This document shows positions 17,847-30,440 of a stretch of DNA of 64,000 nt, piece after piece (position 1 is the first letter of the stretch; each line of letters starts with the position of its first letter). Origin of the DNA: Chryseomicrobium sp. FSL W7-1435. Its GTDB lineage: Bacteria; Bacillota; Bacilli; Bacillales_A; Planococcaceae. The stretch lies in NCBI RefSeq assembly GCF_038595005.1, contig NZ_CP151997.1:1178001-1242000 (forward strand). Direction: 5' to 3'. Below the pieces are notes generated by a model, which did not search any database, had not been told where the DNA came from, and saw nothing but the letters and a program-made list of their open reading frames with translations. Made by a program: the position numbers and the translations under genes.

Positions 17847-18875
17847 TTGGATATTCTCAAGGCACAATTGCAATTGATGCCGGAATGGAAAGACATGCTT
17901 CAACAGCGCTATCAAATTCTCTACACAATTGCTTTAACTAAAGGCATTGGTCGTCGAACGATTGCGGATATTCTAAAGCTGTCAGAACGAGAAGTAAGAA
18001 AAGAATTTGACCAGCTCCGTGCACAAGGACTTATTCACGTGTCACGAGAAGGAGCAGAAATCACAGAAACCGGACAACACACATTGGTTTCGTTAAAGGT
18101 TTTGGTGGACGAATGGTCTGGCAGACATGAGAAAGAAAGCAAACTAAAACGACTGTTTGGCATACAAGAAGTACACATTGTCGCTGGGAACAGTGACGAA
18201 TCAGAGCAATCCCAAACTTTACTTGCCGATGAAGCAGCCAGGTGGATTTACAGCCATTTGAACTCTCATATGATTACCGCCGTTACAGGAGGTACAACGA
18301 TTGCTAAGATTGCTGATCATCTACCGCAAACGACTAAATTCAAGCAATTGCAATTTATCGCGGCGCGAGGTGGTATCGGAAAAGATGTGCAGCTACAAGC
18401 CAACACGATTGCGGCTTTGTTCGCAGAAAAATTAAGTGGTTCGTATAAAACACTCTATATTCCGGACAGACTAAGTGAGTCTTCATATGACGCAATGAAG
18501 CAAGAACCATTTGTGCAAGAAATGATGGACCTTTATGAGCAGATGTCCATTCTCGTTCATGGGATTGGCGATGCAACCGAGATGGCACGTCGCCGAAGCT
18601 CGAGTAGTGAAGAACTTCGCTACTTACAGCAACATGAGGCGGTTAGTGAAGCATTCGGGTATTATTTCAACTCAACGGGGCAAGTCGTTCACCGAATTCG
18701 CACGATAGGCGTTCAGCTCGAGCAATTGGAGCAAACTCCTTATATCGTAGCTGTAGCTGGTGGCGCACAAAAAGCACAAGCTCTTGAATCTTATTTTCAA
18801 CAGGCACCCAAGCAGACCGTGTTAATCACGGATGAAGGAGCTGCCGATCAACTTATACAAGCACTTACACACTAG
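17847..18875 (+). CDS. cggR: Central glycolytic genes regulator CggR
   Basis: A 342-residue SorC/DeoR-family repressor: N-terminal winged HTH (about 30-85; TIADILKLSEREVRKEFDQLRAQGLI) and a C-terminal sugar-phosphate-binding domain (VTGGTTIAKIADHL, AVAGGAQKAQALE). It represses the cggR-gapA operon when fructose-1,6-bisphosphate is low. The start is a TTG at 17847, with AGGAGG (17834-17839) 7 nt upstream; this gives the family length. Longer in-frame extensions would run into the operator. It lies 12 nt before gapA. Confidence 0.92.
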   Translation: MDILKAQLQLMPEWKDMLQQRYQILYTIALTKGIGRRTIADILKLSEREVRKEFDQLRAQGLIHVSREGAEITETGQHTLVSLKVLVDEWSGRHEKESKLKRLFGIQEVHIVAGNSDESEQSQTLLADEAARWIYSHLNSHMITAVTGGTTIAKIADHLPQTTKFKQLQFIAARGGIGKDVQLQANTIAALFAEKLSGSYKTLYIPDRLSESSYDAMKQEPFVQEMMDLYEQMSILVHGIGDATEMARRRSSSSEELRYLQQHEAVSEAFGYYFNSTGQVVHRIRTIGVQLEQLEQTPYIVAVAGGAQKAQALESYFQQAPKQTVLITDEGAADQLIQALTH

Positions 18876-18887
18876 GAGGAAATTTAA

Positions 18888-19895
18888 ATGACAATCAAAT
18901 TAGCAATTAACGGTTTTGGACGTATTGGACGTAAAGTATTCCGCGAGGCATTAACGAACGATCAAGTAGAAGTAGTAGCAGTAAATGACTTAACAAATGC
19001 AGCAATGCTTGCTCACTTATTGAAATTCGACACAGTTCACGGCACGCTAAATGCAGAAGTAATCGCTGAAGAAGACGGCTTCTTAGTAGATGGCCGCAAA
19101 ATCAAAGTATACGCTGAGAAAGATCCATCAGCACTTCCATGGGGCGAAATTGGCGTTGACATCGTAATCGAATCTACAGGTATCTTCCGTTCACCAGAAA
19201 GTGCACAAGCTCACATTGATGCTGGCGCGAAAAAAGTTATCGTTTCTGCACCAGGTGAAGGCGGCATGCCAACATACGTAATGGGCGTTAACCATGAAGA
19301 GTACGATGCAGCTAACGAAAACATCGTATCAAACGCTTCATGTACAACTAACTGTCTATCTCCAGTAGCGAAAGTACTAAACGACAAGTTCGGTATCAAA
19401 CGTGGGATGATGACAACAATTCACTCGTACACAAATGACCAACGCATCCTTGACTTGCCACACAGCGACTACCGTCGTGCACGTGCAGCAGCAGAGAACA
19501 TGATCCCAACATCAACTGGTGCAGCAGCAGCAGTAGGTAAAGTTCTTCCAATGCTAAAAGGTAAAATTGATGGAATGGCAGTACGCGTACCAACTCCAAA
19601 CGTATCACTAGTTGACTTCGTGGCTGAGCTTGATAAAAACGTAACTATCGAAGAACTGAACGCTGCATTGAAAGAAGCGGCTGAAGGCGATTTGAAAGGT
19701 ATCTTAGAATATCAAGAGCTTGAGTTAGTTTCAACTGACTACAACGGAAATACACATTCATCAATCGTAGATGCTGCTTCAACTATGGCAATCGGCGACA
19801 ACATGGTGAAAGTATTATCTTGGTATGACAACGAGTCTGGTTACTCAGCTCGCTGTATCGATCTTGCTGTATTCATGGCTTCAAAAGGTCTTTAA
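18888..19895 (+). CDS. gapA: Glyceraldehyde-3-phosphate dehydrogenase GapA
   Basis: A 335-residue NAD-dependent GAPDH with Rossmann motif NGFGRIGR (residues 8-15), catalytic Cys152 in SNASCTTNC, and the conserved WYDNESGY near the C terminus. It performs the oxidative step of glycolysis. Codon use is strongly biased, as in highly expressed genes. AGGAGG RBS; second gene of the cggR operon. A terminator-like hairpin follows it. Confidence 0.97.
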   Translation: MTIKLAINGFGRIGRKVFREALTNDQVEVVAVNDLTNAAMLAHLLKFDTVHGTLNAEVIAEEDGFLVDGRKIKVYAEKDPSALPWGEIGVDIVIESTGIFRSPESAQAHIDAGAKKVIVSAPGEGGMPTYVMGVNHEEYDAANENIVSNASCTTNCLSPVAKVLNDKFGIKRGMMTTIHSYTNDQRILDLPHSDYRRARAAAENMIPTSTGAAAAVGKVLPMLKGKIDGMAVRVPTPNVSLVDFVAELDKNVTIEELNAALKEAAEGDLKGILEYQELELVSTDYNGNTHSSIVDAASTMAIGDNMVKVLSWYDNESGYSARCIDLAVFMASKGL

Positions 19896-19947
19896 TATCC
19901 GTGCAGGAATGCACTTGAACCTCTATAATAAGAGCAGAGGGTAACAA

Positions 19948-19978
19948 AGAGTAAGGGCTACCCTTACTCTTTTTATTT
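19948..19978 (+). terminator. Terminator-like hairpin between gapA and pgk
   Basis: AGAGTAAGGG (19948-19957) / CCCTTACTCT (19961-19970), 3-nt loop, then TTTTATTT. It looks like an intrinsic terminator inside the glycolytic operon. It may reduce expression of pgk to eno relative to gapA. Confidence 0.8.
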
Positions 19979-20018
19979 GCCCGGTAAAAGTAGTCACCAT
20001 ATCATGGGAGGTTTTTAC

Positions 20019-21206
20019 ATGCTAGCGAAGAAAACAATGAAAGACGTAGACTTATCAGGCAAACGAGTATTTTGCCGCGTCGACTTTAATGTACCGATGA
20101 AAGATGGGAAAATTACAGATGACACACGCATCCGTGCGGCGTTACCGACTATCAATGAGTTGATAGAAAAAGGGGCACGCGTCATTTTGGCAAGCCATTT
20201 AGGGCGTCCTAAAGGACAAGTCAATGAAGAGCTACGTTTGACAGCGGCAGGAGATCGTTTAAGTGAACTGTTAGACCGTCCCGTTACAAAATTAGATGAA
20301 TCTGTAGGCGAAGCTGTCAAAGCGGAAATCGACAACATGAAAGACGGCGATGTCGTTCTTCTTGAAAACGTTCGTTTCCATGCAGGCGAAGAGAAAAATG
20401 ATGCAGAGCTTGCAGAGCAATTTGCAGAGCTTGCAGATGTATTCGTCAATGATGCTTTTGGAGCTGCCCACCGTGCCCATGCAACGACTGCAGGTATTGC
20501 CAAGCACTTACCAGCTGTTGCAGGATTGCTTCTTGAAAAAGAATTAGATGTTTTAGGCAAAGCATTGTCTGAGCCAGAGCGTCCCTTCACAGCGATCATT
20601 GGTGGAGCTAAAGTAAAAGACAAGATTGGGGTTATTGAAAACTTACTTGAAAAAGTTGATCACTTGATTATCGGTGGTGGACTATCGTATACATTCTTAA
20701 AAGCGCAAGGGCATGAAATCGGTACTTCTCTATTAGAAGAAGACAAATTGGACCTTGCTAATTCCTTTATCGAAAAAGCGAAAGAAAAAGGCGTACAGTT
20801 GCACCTGCCAGAAGACGCTGTGATCGCACAGGAATTCTCTGCAGAAACGGAAACAAAAGTAGTTTCTTCAGACGCTATTCCGGCTGATTGGATGGGACTG
20901 GACATCGGTCCTAAAACGGCTGAAAAGTACGCTTCGATTATCAAGGACAGCAAGTTGATCATTTGGAATGGCCCTATGGGTGTGTTTGAAATGGAGCCTT
21001 TCTCAAAAGGAACTCGTGCAGTAGCAGCCGCTATGGCAGAAACGGTTGGTTACACAGTCATCGGTGGAGGCGACTCTGCAGCGGCAGTTGAGCTATTCGA
21101 TGTAGCTGATAAAATGGACCACATTTCTACAGGTGGTGGCGCTTCATTAGAATTTATGGAAGGCAAGGAACTTCCAGGAGTTTCAGCACTTCACGATAAA
21201 GAATAG
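20019..21206 (+). CDS. pgk: Phosphoglycerate kinase Pgk
   Basis: A 395-residue two-domain kinase forming ATP from 1,3-bisphosphoglycerate. Signatures: [13 protein letters not shown] near the N terminus, [24 protein letters not shown], and the nucleotide-binding [10 protein letters not shown] close to the C terminus. The ATG at 20019 follows GGGAGG (20006-20011) by 7 nt and aligns with the family N terminus; an upstream in-frame ATG would add 14 atypical residues. It is followed 11 nt later by tpiA. Confidence 0.96.
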   Translation: MLAKKTMKDVDLSGKRVFCRVDFNVPMKDGKITDDTRIRAALPTINELIEKGARVILASHLGRPKGQVNEELRLTAAGDRLSELLDRPVTKLDESVGEAVKAEIDNMKDGDVVLLENVRFHAGEEKNDAELAEQFAELADVFVNDAFGAAHRAHATTAGIAKHLPAVAGLLLEKELDVLGKALSEPERPFTAIIGGAKVKDKIGVIENLLEKVDHLIIGGGLSYTFLKAQGHEIGTSLLEEDKLDLANSFIEKAKEKGVQLHLPEDAVIAQEFSAETETKVVSSDAIPADWMGLDIGPKTAEKYASIIKDSKLIIWNGPMGVFEMEPFSKGTRAVAAAMAETVGYTVIGGGDSAAAVELFDVADKMDHISTGGGASLEFMEGKELPGVSALHDKE

Positions 21207-21217
21207 GGGGAACTACT

Positions 21218-21972
21218 ATGCGTAAACCTGTCATTGCAGGAAATTGGAAAATGTTCAAAACAGTTGGAGAGGCCCATGATTTTTGGAATTCAGTAGCTTC
21301 TGCAACTGTTGATTCAGAAAAAGTTGAAGCAGTTATCTGTGCACCGTTTCTACAGCTTCCCGCTTTAGTAGAAGCAGCTAAAGGCTCGTCTATCCATATT
21401 GGTGCTCAAAACATGCACCAAGAGCAAGAAGGCGCCTTTACAGGAGAAATCAGCGGCACGATGTTAAAAGATGCTGGGCTGACTCATGTCATCATTGGCC
21501 ATTCAGAACGTCGCCAATATTTCAATGAAACAGACGAAAGCGTTAATTTGAAAACAAAAGCGGCACTTGATCTTGGCTTGACACCAATCGTTTGTGTGGG
21601 TGAAAGCTTAGAGCAACGTGAAGCATCTGAAACAGAAGCAGTCGTTTCCAAACAAGTTGCAGAAGCATTTGAAGGCTTAACTGAAGAACAAGTCGAGAAA
21701 ACAGTGGTAGCTTACGAACCAATCTGGGCAATCGGGACAGGCAAAACTGCTACGGCAGACGATGCTAACCAAGTATGCCAGGCAATTCGCGAAACACTTT
21801 TAGATCTTCACGGAGAAGAAGCGGCTAACGCAACGCGCATTCTTTACGGAGGAAGTGTAAAACCGGCGAACATCGAAGAACTGTTAGGCAAAGACGATAT
21901 TGACGGTGCTTTAGTTGGGGGCGCAAGTCTTGAAGCAGACTCGTTCCTACAACTAGTGGAGGCGGCTCAGAA

Positions 21973-21976
<4 letters not shown>
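21218..21976 (+). CDS. tpiA: Triosephosphate isomerase TpiA
   Basis: A 252-residue TIM barrel. N-terminal [14 protein letters not shown], the catalytic His in IIGHSERR, the catalytic Glu in [12 protein letters not shown] and the phosphate-binding YGGSVKP are all intact. It interconverts dihydroxyacetone phosphate and glyceraldehyde 3-phosphate. RBS GGGGGA; overlaps gpmI by 4 nt. Confidence 0.97.
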
Positions 21977-24806
<2,830 letters not shown>

Positions 24807-24817
24807 CACAGGTCAGC

Positions 24818-24846
24818 TTGTCACTACCTGAGAAGTCTGATAAAAT
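24818..24846 (+). promoter_or_regulatory. Sigma-A promoter for secG
   Basis: TTGTCA (24818-24823), 17-bp spacer, TAAAAT (24841-24846), 40 nt upstream of secG. Confidence 0.7.
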
Positions 24847-24885
24847 TAACTCTGTTGTCTATGTTCTGATCAGGAGGTGGAGTGA

Positions 24886-25113
24886 ATGCACGCGTTTCTA
24901 TTGACATTACTTGTCATCGTATCGCTAGCATTAATCGTAGTTGTGTTATTGCAATCAGGGAAAAGTGCCGGGTTATCTGGAGCCATCTCTGGTGGAGCAG
25001 AGCAACTGTTTGGAAAACAAAAAGCACGTGGGATGGAATTAGTCTTACATCGTGCAACAATTGTACTTTCTGTACTATTCTTTGTTTTAACGATTGCTGT
25101 TATGAAACTATAA
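24886..25113 (+). CDS. secG: Protein translocase subunit SecG
   Basis: A 75-residue protein with two transmembrane helices (about 2-23 and 55-73) joined by a Gly-rich loop [23 protein letters not shown], diagnostic of SecG. It is an auxiliary subunit of the SecYEG channel. The conserved order eno-secG-yvaK-rnr-smpB-ssrA starts here. RBS AGGAGGTGG; own promoter and terminator. Confidence 0.95.
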   Translation: MHAFLLTLLVIVSLALIVVVLLQSGKSAGLSGAISGGAEQLFGKQKARGMELVLHRATIVLSVLFFVLTIAVMKL

Positions 25114-25124
25114 ATGTTCTTAAT

Positions 25125-25158
25125 CGCCTGACCGCATTAATGTGGTTGGGCGTTTTTT
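25125..25158 (+). terminator. Terminator after secG
   Basis: A 12-bp stem, CGCCTGACCGCA (25125-25136) with TGTGGTTGGGCG (25141-25152), including three G-T pairs, loop TTAA, then six Ts. Confidence 0.88.
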
Positions 25159-25216
25159 GCAAATTTGGGGAACTCCTTACGGGCAGGTCACCATTTCCTA
25201 AGGGATCTATTTAAAA

Positions 25217-25344
25217 AAATTGAGTGGAGTGGAGGGGCTGACTCCAGTGGGATTAAAGTCGGAACGCGAGACCCCGCAGGAGCTTGCGACGAGGAGGCTC
25301 ACGCCGCGCCCTCGGAAAGCAGCCCCGTAACGGAGCTCAATTTT
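25217..25344. repeat. Intergenic repeat E, copy 1 (GAGACCCCGCAGGAG type)
   Basis: About 128 bp with ends AAAATTGAG and CTCAATTTT, and the core GAGACCCCGCAGGAGCTTG followed by CGACGAGGAGGCTCACG. A related copy is inside the element at 33013-33256. Repeats with this core are common between genes in Bacillaceae and Planococcaceae. It fills most of the secG-est gap. Confidence 0.8.
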
Positions 25345-25368
25345 CTAATCTAAAGTGGAGGGTATAAC

Positions 25369-26115
25369 ATGCGTATTTCTACACCAAAGCCGTTTTTCTT
25401 TGAAGCAGGAAAACGTGCAGTGTTATTGCTTCACGGCTTTACAGGGAACTCAGCAGATGTCAGAATGCTCGGTCGCTTCCTCGAAAAGAATGGCTACACA
25501 TCTATTGCCCCGCACTACAAAGGTCATGGTGTGCCGCCTGAACAATTGATTGAAACAGGTCCAGCCGATTGGTGGCAAGACGTTCTAGGTGCCTATCAAG
25601 AGTTAAAAGATAAAGGCTATGAGGAAATTGCGGTCGCAGGACTATCGCTTGGCGGTGTGTTTTCACTAAAAGTCGCATCTGAAATGCCGGTGAAAGGCGT
25701 TGTCACAATGTGCGCCCCAATGACCATGAAAACGACAGAGCTGATGTTTGAAGGAGTTCTCGGCTATGCCCGCGAATATAAAAAATATGAGGGCAAAGAG
25801 CCAGCAGTGATTGAACAAGAGGTCGAAGCAATTCGCCAGACACCCATGCAAACATTGCCAGAGCTACAACAACTCATCAAGGATGTGCGTGGATTAGTGG
25901 ATCACGTCTATGCGCCATTATTCGTCGTACAGGGACGTTTAGACAATGTCATCGACACCAACTCAGCTAACATCATCCACGACACAGCAGAGTCCACTGA
26001 CAAGCAAATCAAGTGGTATGAAAAATCAGGTCATGTCATTACGCTGGACCAAGAAAAAGAGCAGTTACACGAAGACATCCTGGAATTTTTAAATAAATTG
26101 GATTGGCACGAGTAA
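25369..26115 (+). CDS. est: Carboxylesterase (YvaK/Est30-like)
   Basis: A 248-residue alpha/beta hydrolase. The oxyanion segment is LLHGFTGN, the nucleophile Ser93 sits in GLSLGG, the acid is in GRLDNVID and the His in SGHVITLD. It matches the thermostable Est30-type carboxylesterases that hydrolyse short acyl esters. The physiological substrate is unknown. Located between secG and rnr as in B. subtilis yvaK. Confidence 0.9.
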   Translation: MRISTPKPFFFEAGKRAVLLLHGFTGNSADVRMLGRFLEKNGYTSIAPHYKGHGVPPEQLIETGPADWWQDVLGAYQELKDKGYEEIAVAGLSLGGVFSLKVASEMPVKGVVTMCAPMTMKTTELMFEGVLGYAREYKKYEGKEPAVIEQEVEAIRQTPMQTLPELQQLIKDVRGLVDHVYAPLFVVQGRLDNVIDTNSANIIHDTAESTDKQIKWYEKSGHVITLDQEKEQLHEDILEFLNKLDWHE

Positions 26116-26158
26116 TGCAGCGCGTTTTAGGAAATAGTAAGACAAAGGAGGGACCTAT

Positions 26159-28483
26159 ATGGATTCACAACAATTAGAACAAATGATAGTGGACTTGATG
26201 AGAGACGACACGTATAAACCATTAACTACTAAAGAACTCGAAGCGCATTTTCAAATCGACGATGCTGACGACTTCAAAGAGTTCGTTAAGACGCTTGTTC
26301 GTCTAGAAGAGAACGGCAAAATTGTGCGCTCTCGCTCCAATCGCTATGGTGTACCAGAACGCATGAATTTGATCGCCGGAAAGTTTATCGGCCACGCACG
26401 TGGTTTTGGTTTCGTAGCACCAGAAGAAGAAGGGATGGATGATATTTTCATTCCACCGACTGAAATTAATGGGGCATTCAACGGGGACATGGTTCTCGTA
26501 CGTGTGTCCTCCTCTTCATCAGGAGACCGCCGAGAAGGCGCCATCATTAAAATTACAAAGCGTGGACTGGACCGCATAGTCGGGACCTTCCAAGACAATA
26601 AAGGCTACGGCTTTGTTATTCCGGATGACAAGAAGCTTCCAATGGATATTTTTGTCGCTAAAGGCGATACGCTAGGCGCTGCAGAAGGCCACAAAGTAAT
26701 CGTTGAAATTACCGATTGGCCATCAGGACGCAATTCAGCATCCGGTAAGATTTCACAAATTCTTGGCCACAAGAATGACCCGGGTGTGGATATCCTTTCG
26801 ATTATTCACAAACACGGCATTCCAACTGAGTTCCCAGAAGATGTATTAGAACAAGCAGAATCTACGGGAGATGTCGTGGACCCTGCAGATATCGAAGGAC
26901 GTCGCGATTTACGTGAAGAAGTCATCGTTACGATTGACGGTGCAGACGCTAAGGATTTAGATGATGCAGTCGCTGTCAAAAAGCTAGACAATGGCAATTA
27001 TGAACTTTCGGTACATATTGCTGACGTCAGTCACTATGTGACAGAGCATTCGGCCATCGACGTGGAAGCATTAGACCGCGGGACAAGCGTTTATTTAGCT
27101 GACCGTGTTATTCCTATGTTGCCTCACCGACTGTCTAACGGAATCTGTTCATTGAACCCACAAGTCGACCGCTTAACCTTGTCTTGTGTGATGGAAATTG
27201 ACTCACAAGGGCAAGTCGTCAAACATGAGATTTTTGAGAGTATCATCAACACAACGGAACGCATGACGTACCGCGATGTGTATTTAATTTTAGAAGAGAA
27301 TGACCAAGAACTTCGCACGCGTTACGAATCACTCGTTCCGATGTTTGAACTGATGGCAGAACTTGCTGCTGTTCTTCGCGGAAAACGAGAACAACGTGGT
27401 GCAATTGACTTTGACTTCCCAGAAGCGAAGATTTTAGTGAACGAAGAGGGCTGGCCGACAGAAATCGTCAACCGTGACCGCACAGTTGCAGAGAAGTTGA
27501 TTGAAGAATTCATGCTAGCTGCCAATGAAACAGTGGCGCAACACTTCAAGTGGATGGATGTACCGTTTATGTACCGTATCCACGAAGATCCAAAGCCTGA
27601 GAAGTTACAACGTTTCTTCGAATTCTTAACGTCATTTGGATTGGTTGTCAAGGGCTCTAGCAACGACATTCACCCAAAAGCCCTGCAAGAAATCATTGAG
27701 TCAATTTCTGGCTTACCAGAAGAACCTGTCATCTCGACGATGCTTCTTCGCTCCCTGCAACAAGCAAAATACGATCCAGAATGCTTAGGACACTTTGGTC
27801 TTTCGACAGAGTATTACACGCATTTTACATCACCGATTCGACGTTACCCAGATCTTATCGTGCACCGATTGATTCGTACGTATTTAATCAAGGACGACTT
27901 GTCTCAATCAACGATTGCGCATTGGTCAGCTAACTTAGGCGATATTGCCGAGCATGCCTCTAAAATGGAGCGTCGTGCAGTGGATGCAGAACGTGATGTC
28001 GAAGCATTGAAAAAAGCACAATTCATGGTTGATAAGATTGGCGAAGAGTTCGAAGGTATCGTGAGCTCGGTCACGAACTTTGGGATCTTTGTAGAATTGC
28101 CAAACACAATCGAAGGCTTGATCCATGTAACGAACTTATCCGATGACTACTACAACTTTGATGACCGTCAAATGATCATGCGTGGTGAACGCACAGGTCG
28201 TGAATTCCGTTTAGGGGATGAAGTCAAAGTCAAAGTAACCAATGTAACGGTCGAAGAATCATCTATTGATTTTGAAGTCGTGGGTATGGTTAAAGCAGCT
28301 GGACGCGAACGTCGTCAGACACCGAAAGTCATCATTGCGGGTCGCTCTGCAAAGCAGCCTGACCGTGGTGGCAAGCGTGAGAAAGACGACAAAGGCAAGT
28401 CAGGTGCAAAAGGCAGACCATCACAAAAGAAGCAATTCTTTGAAGATGTAGCCAAGAAAAAGAAAAAGAAACGAAAAAAATAG
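26159..28483 (+). CDS. rnr: Ribonuclease R
   Basis: A 774-residue 3'-5' exoribonuclease: N-terminal winged-helix region (about 1-75), two cold-shock domains (about 75-215), the catalytic RNB domain (about 250-580; [14 protein letters not shown] with metal-binding aspartates, and [16 protein letters not shown]), an S1 domain (about 625-705; [20 protein letters not shown]) and a strongly basic Lys-rich tail. It degrades structured RNA and acts with tmRNA/SmpB on non-stop mRNAs; both neighbours are downstream. Confidence 0.95.
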   Translation: MDSQQLEQMIVDLMRDDTYKPLTTKELEAHFQIDDADDFKEFVKTLVRLEENGKIVRSRSNRYGVPERMNLIAGKFIGHARGFGFVAPEEEGMDDIFIPPTEINGAFNGDMVLVRVSSSSSGDRREGAIIKITKRGLDRIVGTFQDNKGYGFVIPDDKKLPMDIFVAKGDTLGAAEGHKVIVEITDWPSGRNSASGKISQILGHKNDPGVDILSIIHKHGIPTEFPEDVLEQAESTGDVVDPADIEGRRDLREEVIVTIDGADAKDLDDAVAVKKLDNGNYELSVHIADVSHYVTEHSAIDVEALDRGTSVYLADRVIPMLPHRLSNGICSLNPQVDRLTLSCVMEIDSQGQVVKHEIFESIINTTERMTYRDVYLILEENDQELRTRYESLVPMFELMAELAAVLRGKREQRGAIDFDFPEAKILVNEEGWPTEIVNRDRTVAEKLIEEFMLAANETVAQHFKWMDVPFMYRIHEDPKPEKLQRFFEFLTSFGLVVKGSSNDIHPKALQEIIESISGLPEEPVISTMLLRSLQQAKYDPECLGHFGLSTEYYTHFTSPIRRYPDLIVHRLIRTYLIKDDLSQSTIAHWSANLGDIAEHASKMERRAVDAERDVEALKKAQFMVDKIGEEFEGIVSSVTNFGIFVELPNTIEGLIHVTNLSDDYYNFDDRQMIMRGERTGREFRLGDEVKVKVTNVTVEESSIDFEVVGMVKAAGRERRQTPKVIIAGRSAKQPDRGGKREKDDKGKSGAKGRPSQKKQFFEDVAKKKKKKRKK

Positions 28484-28501
28484 GGAGGCCACAGCCTCCC
28501 T
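28482..28501 (+). other. Hairpin at the rnr-smpB junction
   Basis: AGGGAGGC (28482-28489) / GCCTCCCT (28494-28501), overlapping the rnr stop codon and ending 17 nt before the smpB start. Without a T-run it may be an mRNA processing/stability or attenuating structure. Confidence 0.6.
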
Positions 28502-28517
28502 CTAGTAGGTGAATGAG

Positions 28518-28985
28518 ATGGCAAAAAAACACGATGACAAAGTACTCGCACAAAACAAAAAGGCCTCTCATGATTATTTCATCGAAGACACGATGGAAGC
28601 CGGTATTGTTCTGCAAGGGACGGAGATCAAGTCGATTCGAAATGGTCGAGTTCAATTGAAAGACGCGTTCATTCGAATCCGTAACAATGAAGCCTGGATT
28701 TCAAATATGCACATCAGCCCTTATGAGCAAGGGAACCGGTTCAATCATGATCCACTTCGCGTGCGCAAGTTGCTCCTTCACAAAAAACAGATTGCCGAAC
28801 TGATTGGCAAGACAAAGCGTGATGGATTTACCGTCATTCCGTTGAAGATGTATGTGAAGAATGGCTACGCCAAAGTACTGATCGGTCTTGGTAAAGGAAA
28901 GAAAGACTACGACAAGCGCAGCGATATGAAGAAGAAGGAAGCGAAGCGTGAGATTGAGCGAGCTTTCAAAGCACGGAATCAGTAA
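28518..28985 (+). CDS. smpB: SsrA-binding protein SmpB
   Basis: A 155-residue tmRNA-binding protein with the family blocks [52 protein letters not shown] and the basic C-terminal tail [19 protein letters not shown]. It brings tmRNA to stalled ribosomes. The ATG at 28518 is preferred over the GTG at 28509 because TAGGTGA sits 6 nt before it. It is directly upstream of ssrA. Confidence 0.96.
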   Translation: MAKKHDDKVLAQNKKASHDYFIEDTMEAGIVLQGTEIKSIRNGRVQLKDAFIRIRNNEAWISNMHISPYEQGNRFNHDPLRVRKLLLHKKQIAELIGKTKRDGFTVIPLKMYVKNGYAKVLIGLGKGKKDYDKRSDMKKKEAKREIERAFKARNQ

Positions 28986-28990
28986 ATCAG

Positions 28991-29019
28991 TTGAAGTTTG
29001 ACCTTCTCTGATATATACT
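28991..29019 (+). promoter_or_regulatory. Candidate ssrA promoter
   Basis: TTGAAG (28991-28996), 17 bp, TATACT (29014-29019), about 36 nt upstream of the mature tmRNA 5' end. Confidence 0.55.
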
Positions 29020-29054
29020 AATAGGGAACAACCAAGTTCACTTATTTCCATATC

Positions 29055-29406
29055 GGGGACGTTATGGATTCGACAGGAATGGTCTGAGCTTGGGTGGCGC
29101 GTCAGAGGCTCGGCTCTGTAAAAACGGAACCTATAATAACAGGCAAAACAAACAACAACCTAGCATTCGCTGCTTAATAGCGTGAATCTGCTCTATGTAC
29201 CCATCGCCCATGTGGCTATGTAGAGCTCACTCTCAGTGGGATACGGTAACTGGTGCAGTCTGAGTCAGTTGCAAGAGATTTTCGGACTAGTCCATCTAAC
29301 GCCTGCTTATCGGCAAAGGATCGGACGAAATTCAGTAGGTAAGCTACACGCGTAGAAGCTCAAGTATTAGAGTTTCTGGACGCGGGTTCAAATCCCGCCG
29401 TCTCCA
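29055..29406 (+). ncRNA. ssrA: Transfer-messenger RNA (tmRNA)
   Basis: The 5' end GGGGACGTTATGGATTCGAC pairs with the 3' CGTCTCC, and the 3' TPsiC arm GGGTTCAAATCCC is present. The tag ORF is read as (A)GKTNNNLAFAA followed by TAA, a shortened relative of the Bacillus tag. The 3' terminal A is followed by TTCG, so the full CCA is not genome-encoded. The last 96 nt are duplicated at 32855-32950, showing that this gene has been an integration site. Confidence 0.96.
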
Positions 29407-29468
29407 TTCGAATCTTGCTTGTGTGGCAAGGTTCAATGGTTTATAACCGGAAGTATCATCTTCCAAAA

Positions 29469-29508
29469 AAGCCTTCTAATCTCATTGAGATTGGGAGGCT
29501 TTTTCTTT
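29469..29508 (+). terminator. Terminator after ssrA
   Basis: A 15-bp stem (29469-29483 with 29487-29501, two G-T pairs), 3-nt loop, then a T-run. Confidence 0.88.
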
Positions 29509-29514
29509 TTCATA

Positions 29515-29663
29515 AAAACTCCTCCAGAAGAAAAGACCCCGTGGGTGAGGTGCCTGTTTTAGACTCAATTCTGGTAGTTGATGAGACTCAGTTCGAGACG
29601 AAGTCGAAGAAGTGTGGCTCTTCAGCTGCCGATTTAGAATTGTGGCTGTGACAGGCTCCGGAT
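29515..29663. repeat. Repeat F, copy 1 (element left-end sequence)
   Basis: About 150 bp nearly identical to 33267-33413: AAACTCCTCCAGAAG, TGCCTGTTTTA, ACTCAATTCTGG, GAGACTCAGTTCGAGAC, GAAGAAGTGTGGCTCTTCA, TGTGGCTGTGACAGGCTCC. GCCTGT and ACAGGC form an inverted pair near its ends. It follows the ssrA end just as copy 2 follows the duplicated ssrA end. The stretch 29664-29902 has nothing recognisable. Confidence 0.8.
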
Positions 29664-29902
29664 CAATAATATACCTCTTGGATACCTGTGCACCACATTA
29701 CTCAGTCTATTCACTACAATTCTATAAATATAAAGAAAGAAACTTGTAACAGCAAGCTTTATAATTCGTGTATACAAATTGTGTTGAATTGTTTCATGCA
29801 CAGGTACCTTTTTTCCCATAAATCAACATGTTTATAGATTTAAAAATAGAAAACCCCCCAAGACAGGGGAAAAGGTAGGTTTGTACTCCTTATTTTTGTA
29901 CT

Positions 29903-30100
29903 CTACTTTTTAGTGGTTCCGAGTGGACACGACTTCATCGAAGACAGAGTAATGTCTACTTTGCTATACGACGCAGAGTACCTAATACAAGCTGGCTTTT
30001 CAGAATAAAATGAATATAATTGCACGCCGACCACCATCATCATCATACTTAAAAACAGCAGTATAACGACAAATAAAGAAGTTTTACAGATTCTTTGCAT
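29903..30100 (-). CDS. Small hypothetical membrane protein
   Basis: A 65-residue ORF with one strongly hydrophobic segment (about 8-30, FVVILLFLSMMMMVVGVQL) and a polar C-terminal half. GAGGAG lies 5 nt before the ATG on the minus strand, which supports translation. I do not recognise the family. It lies in the AT-rich island between the ssrA end and the OLD-family gene and faces the same way as that gene. It could be a small membrane peptide of the mobile element. Confidence 0.4.
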   Translation of the reverse strand: MQRICKTSLFVVILLFLSMMMMVVGVQLYSFYSEKPACIRYSASYSKVDITLSSMKSCPLGTTKK

Positions 30101-30440
30101 ATTTCTCCTCGTGCCTACTCCATTACCTTAATACAAACGCCCTTATAATTCCTCATTCACACCCTAAAGCGTGACACCTCAACACTTATTATAAATACTA
30201 GCAAAAGTTCCATGTTTTTTCACTATATAATTTGAAGAATGGACCTATGCTAATTCCTAAAATTGGGTAGATGTAGAACTGTTTTCCTCAACATAAGGGC
30301 AACTAAAGTATTAGTCTCACTAATTTTCCCACCATATTAATGAATTGAGTAATACGATAGCTCAACTTAACCTGATAATATATTGGTTGTAATAATAGAA
30401 TAAAGTCACTTCCATTAACATAGGAGGAGGCTTTAGCGAT
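30101..30440. other. Intergenic, no recognised feature
   Basis: An AT-rich gap between the small membrane ORF and the 3' end of the OLD-family gene. I see no ORF with a ribosome-binding site, RNA gene or strong hairpin. Confidence 0.5.

Noticed and set aside
28991-29003. CtsR operator before ssrA
   Set aside because: TTGAAG and TTGACC are only 7 bp apart, not the spacing of a CtsR direct repeat; TTGAAG fits better as a -35.
29415-29651. 78-aa plus-strand ORF after ssrA
   Set aside because: It spans the ssrA terminator and repeat F and has no supported start.
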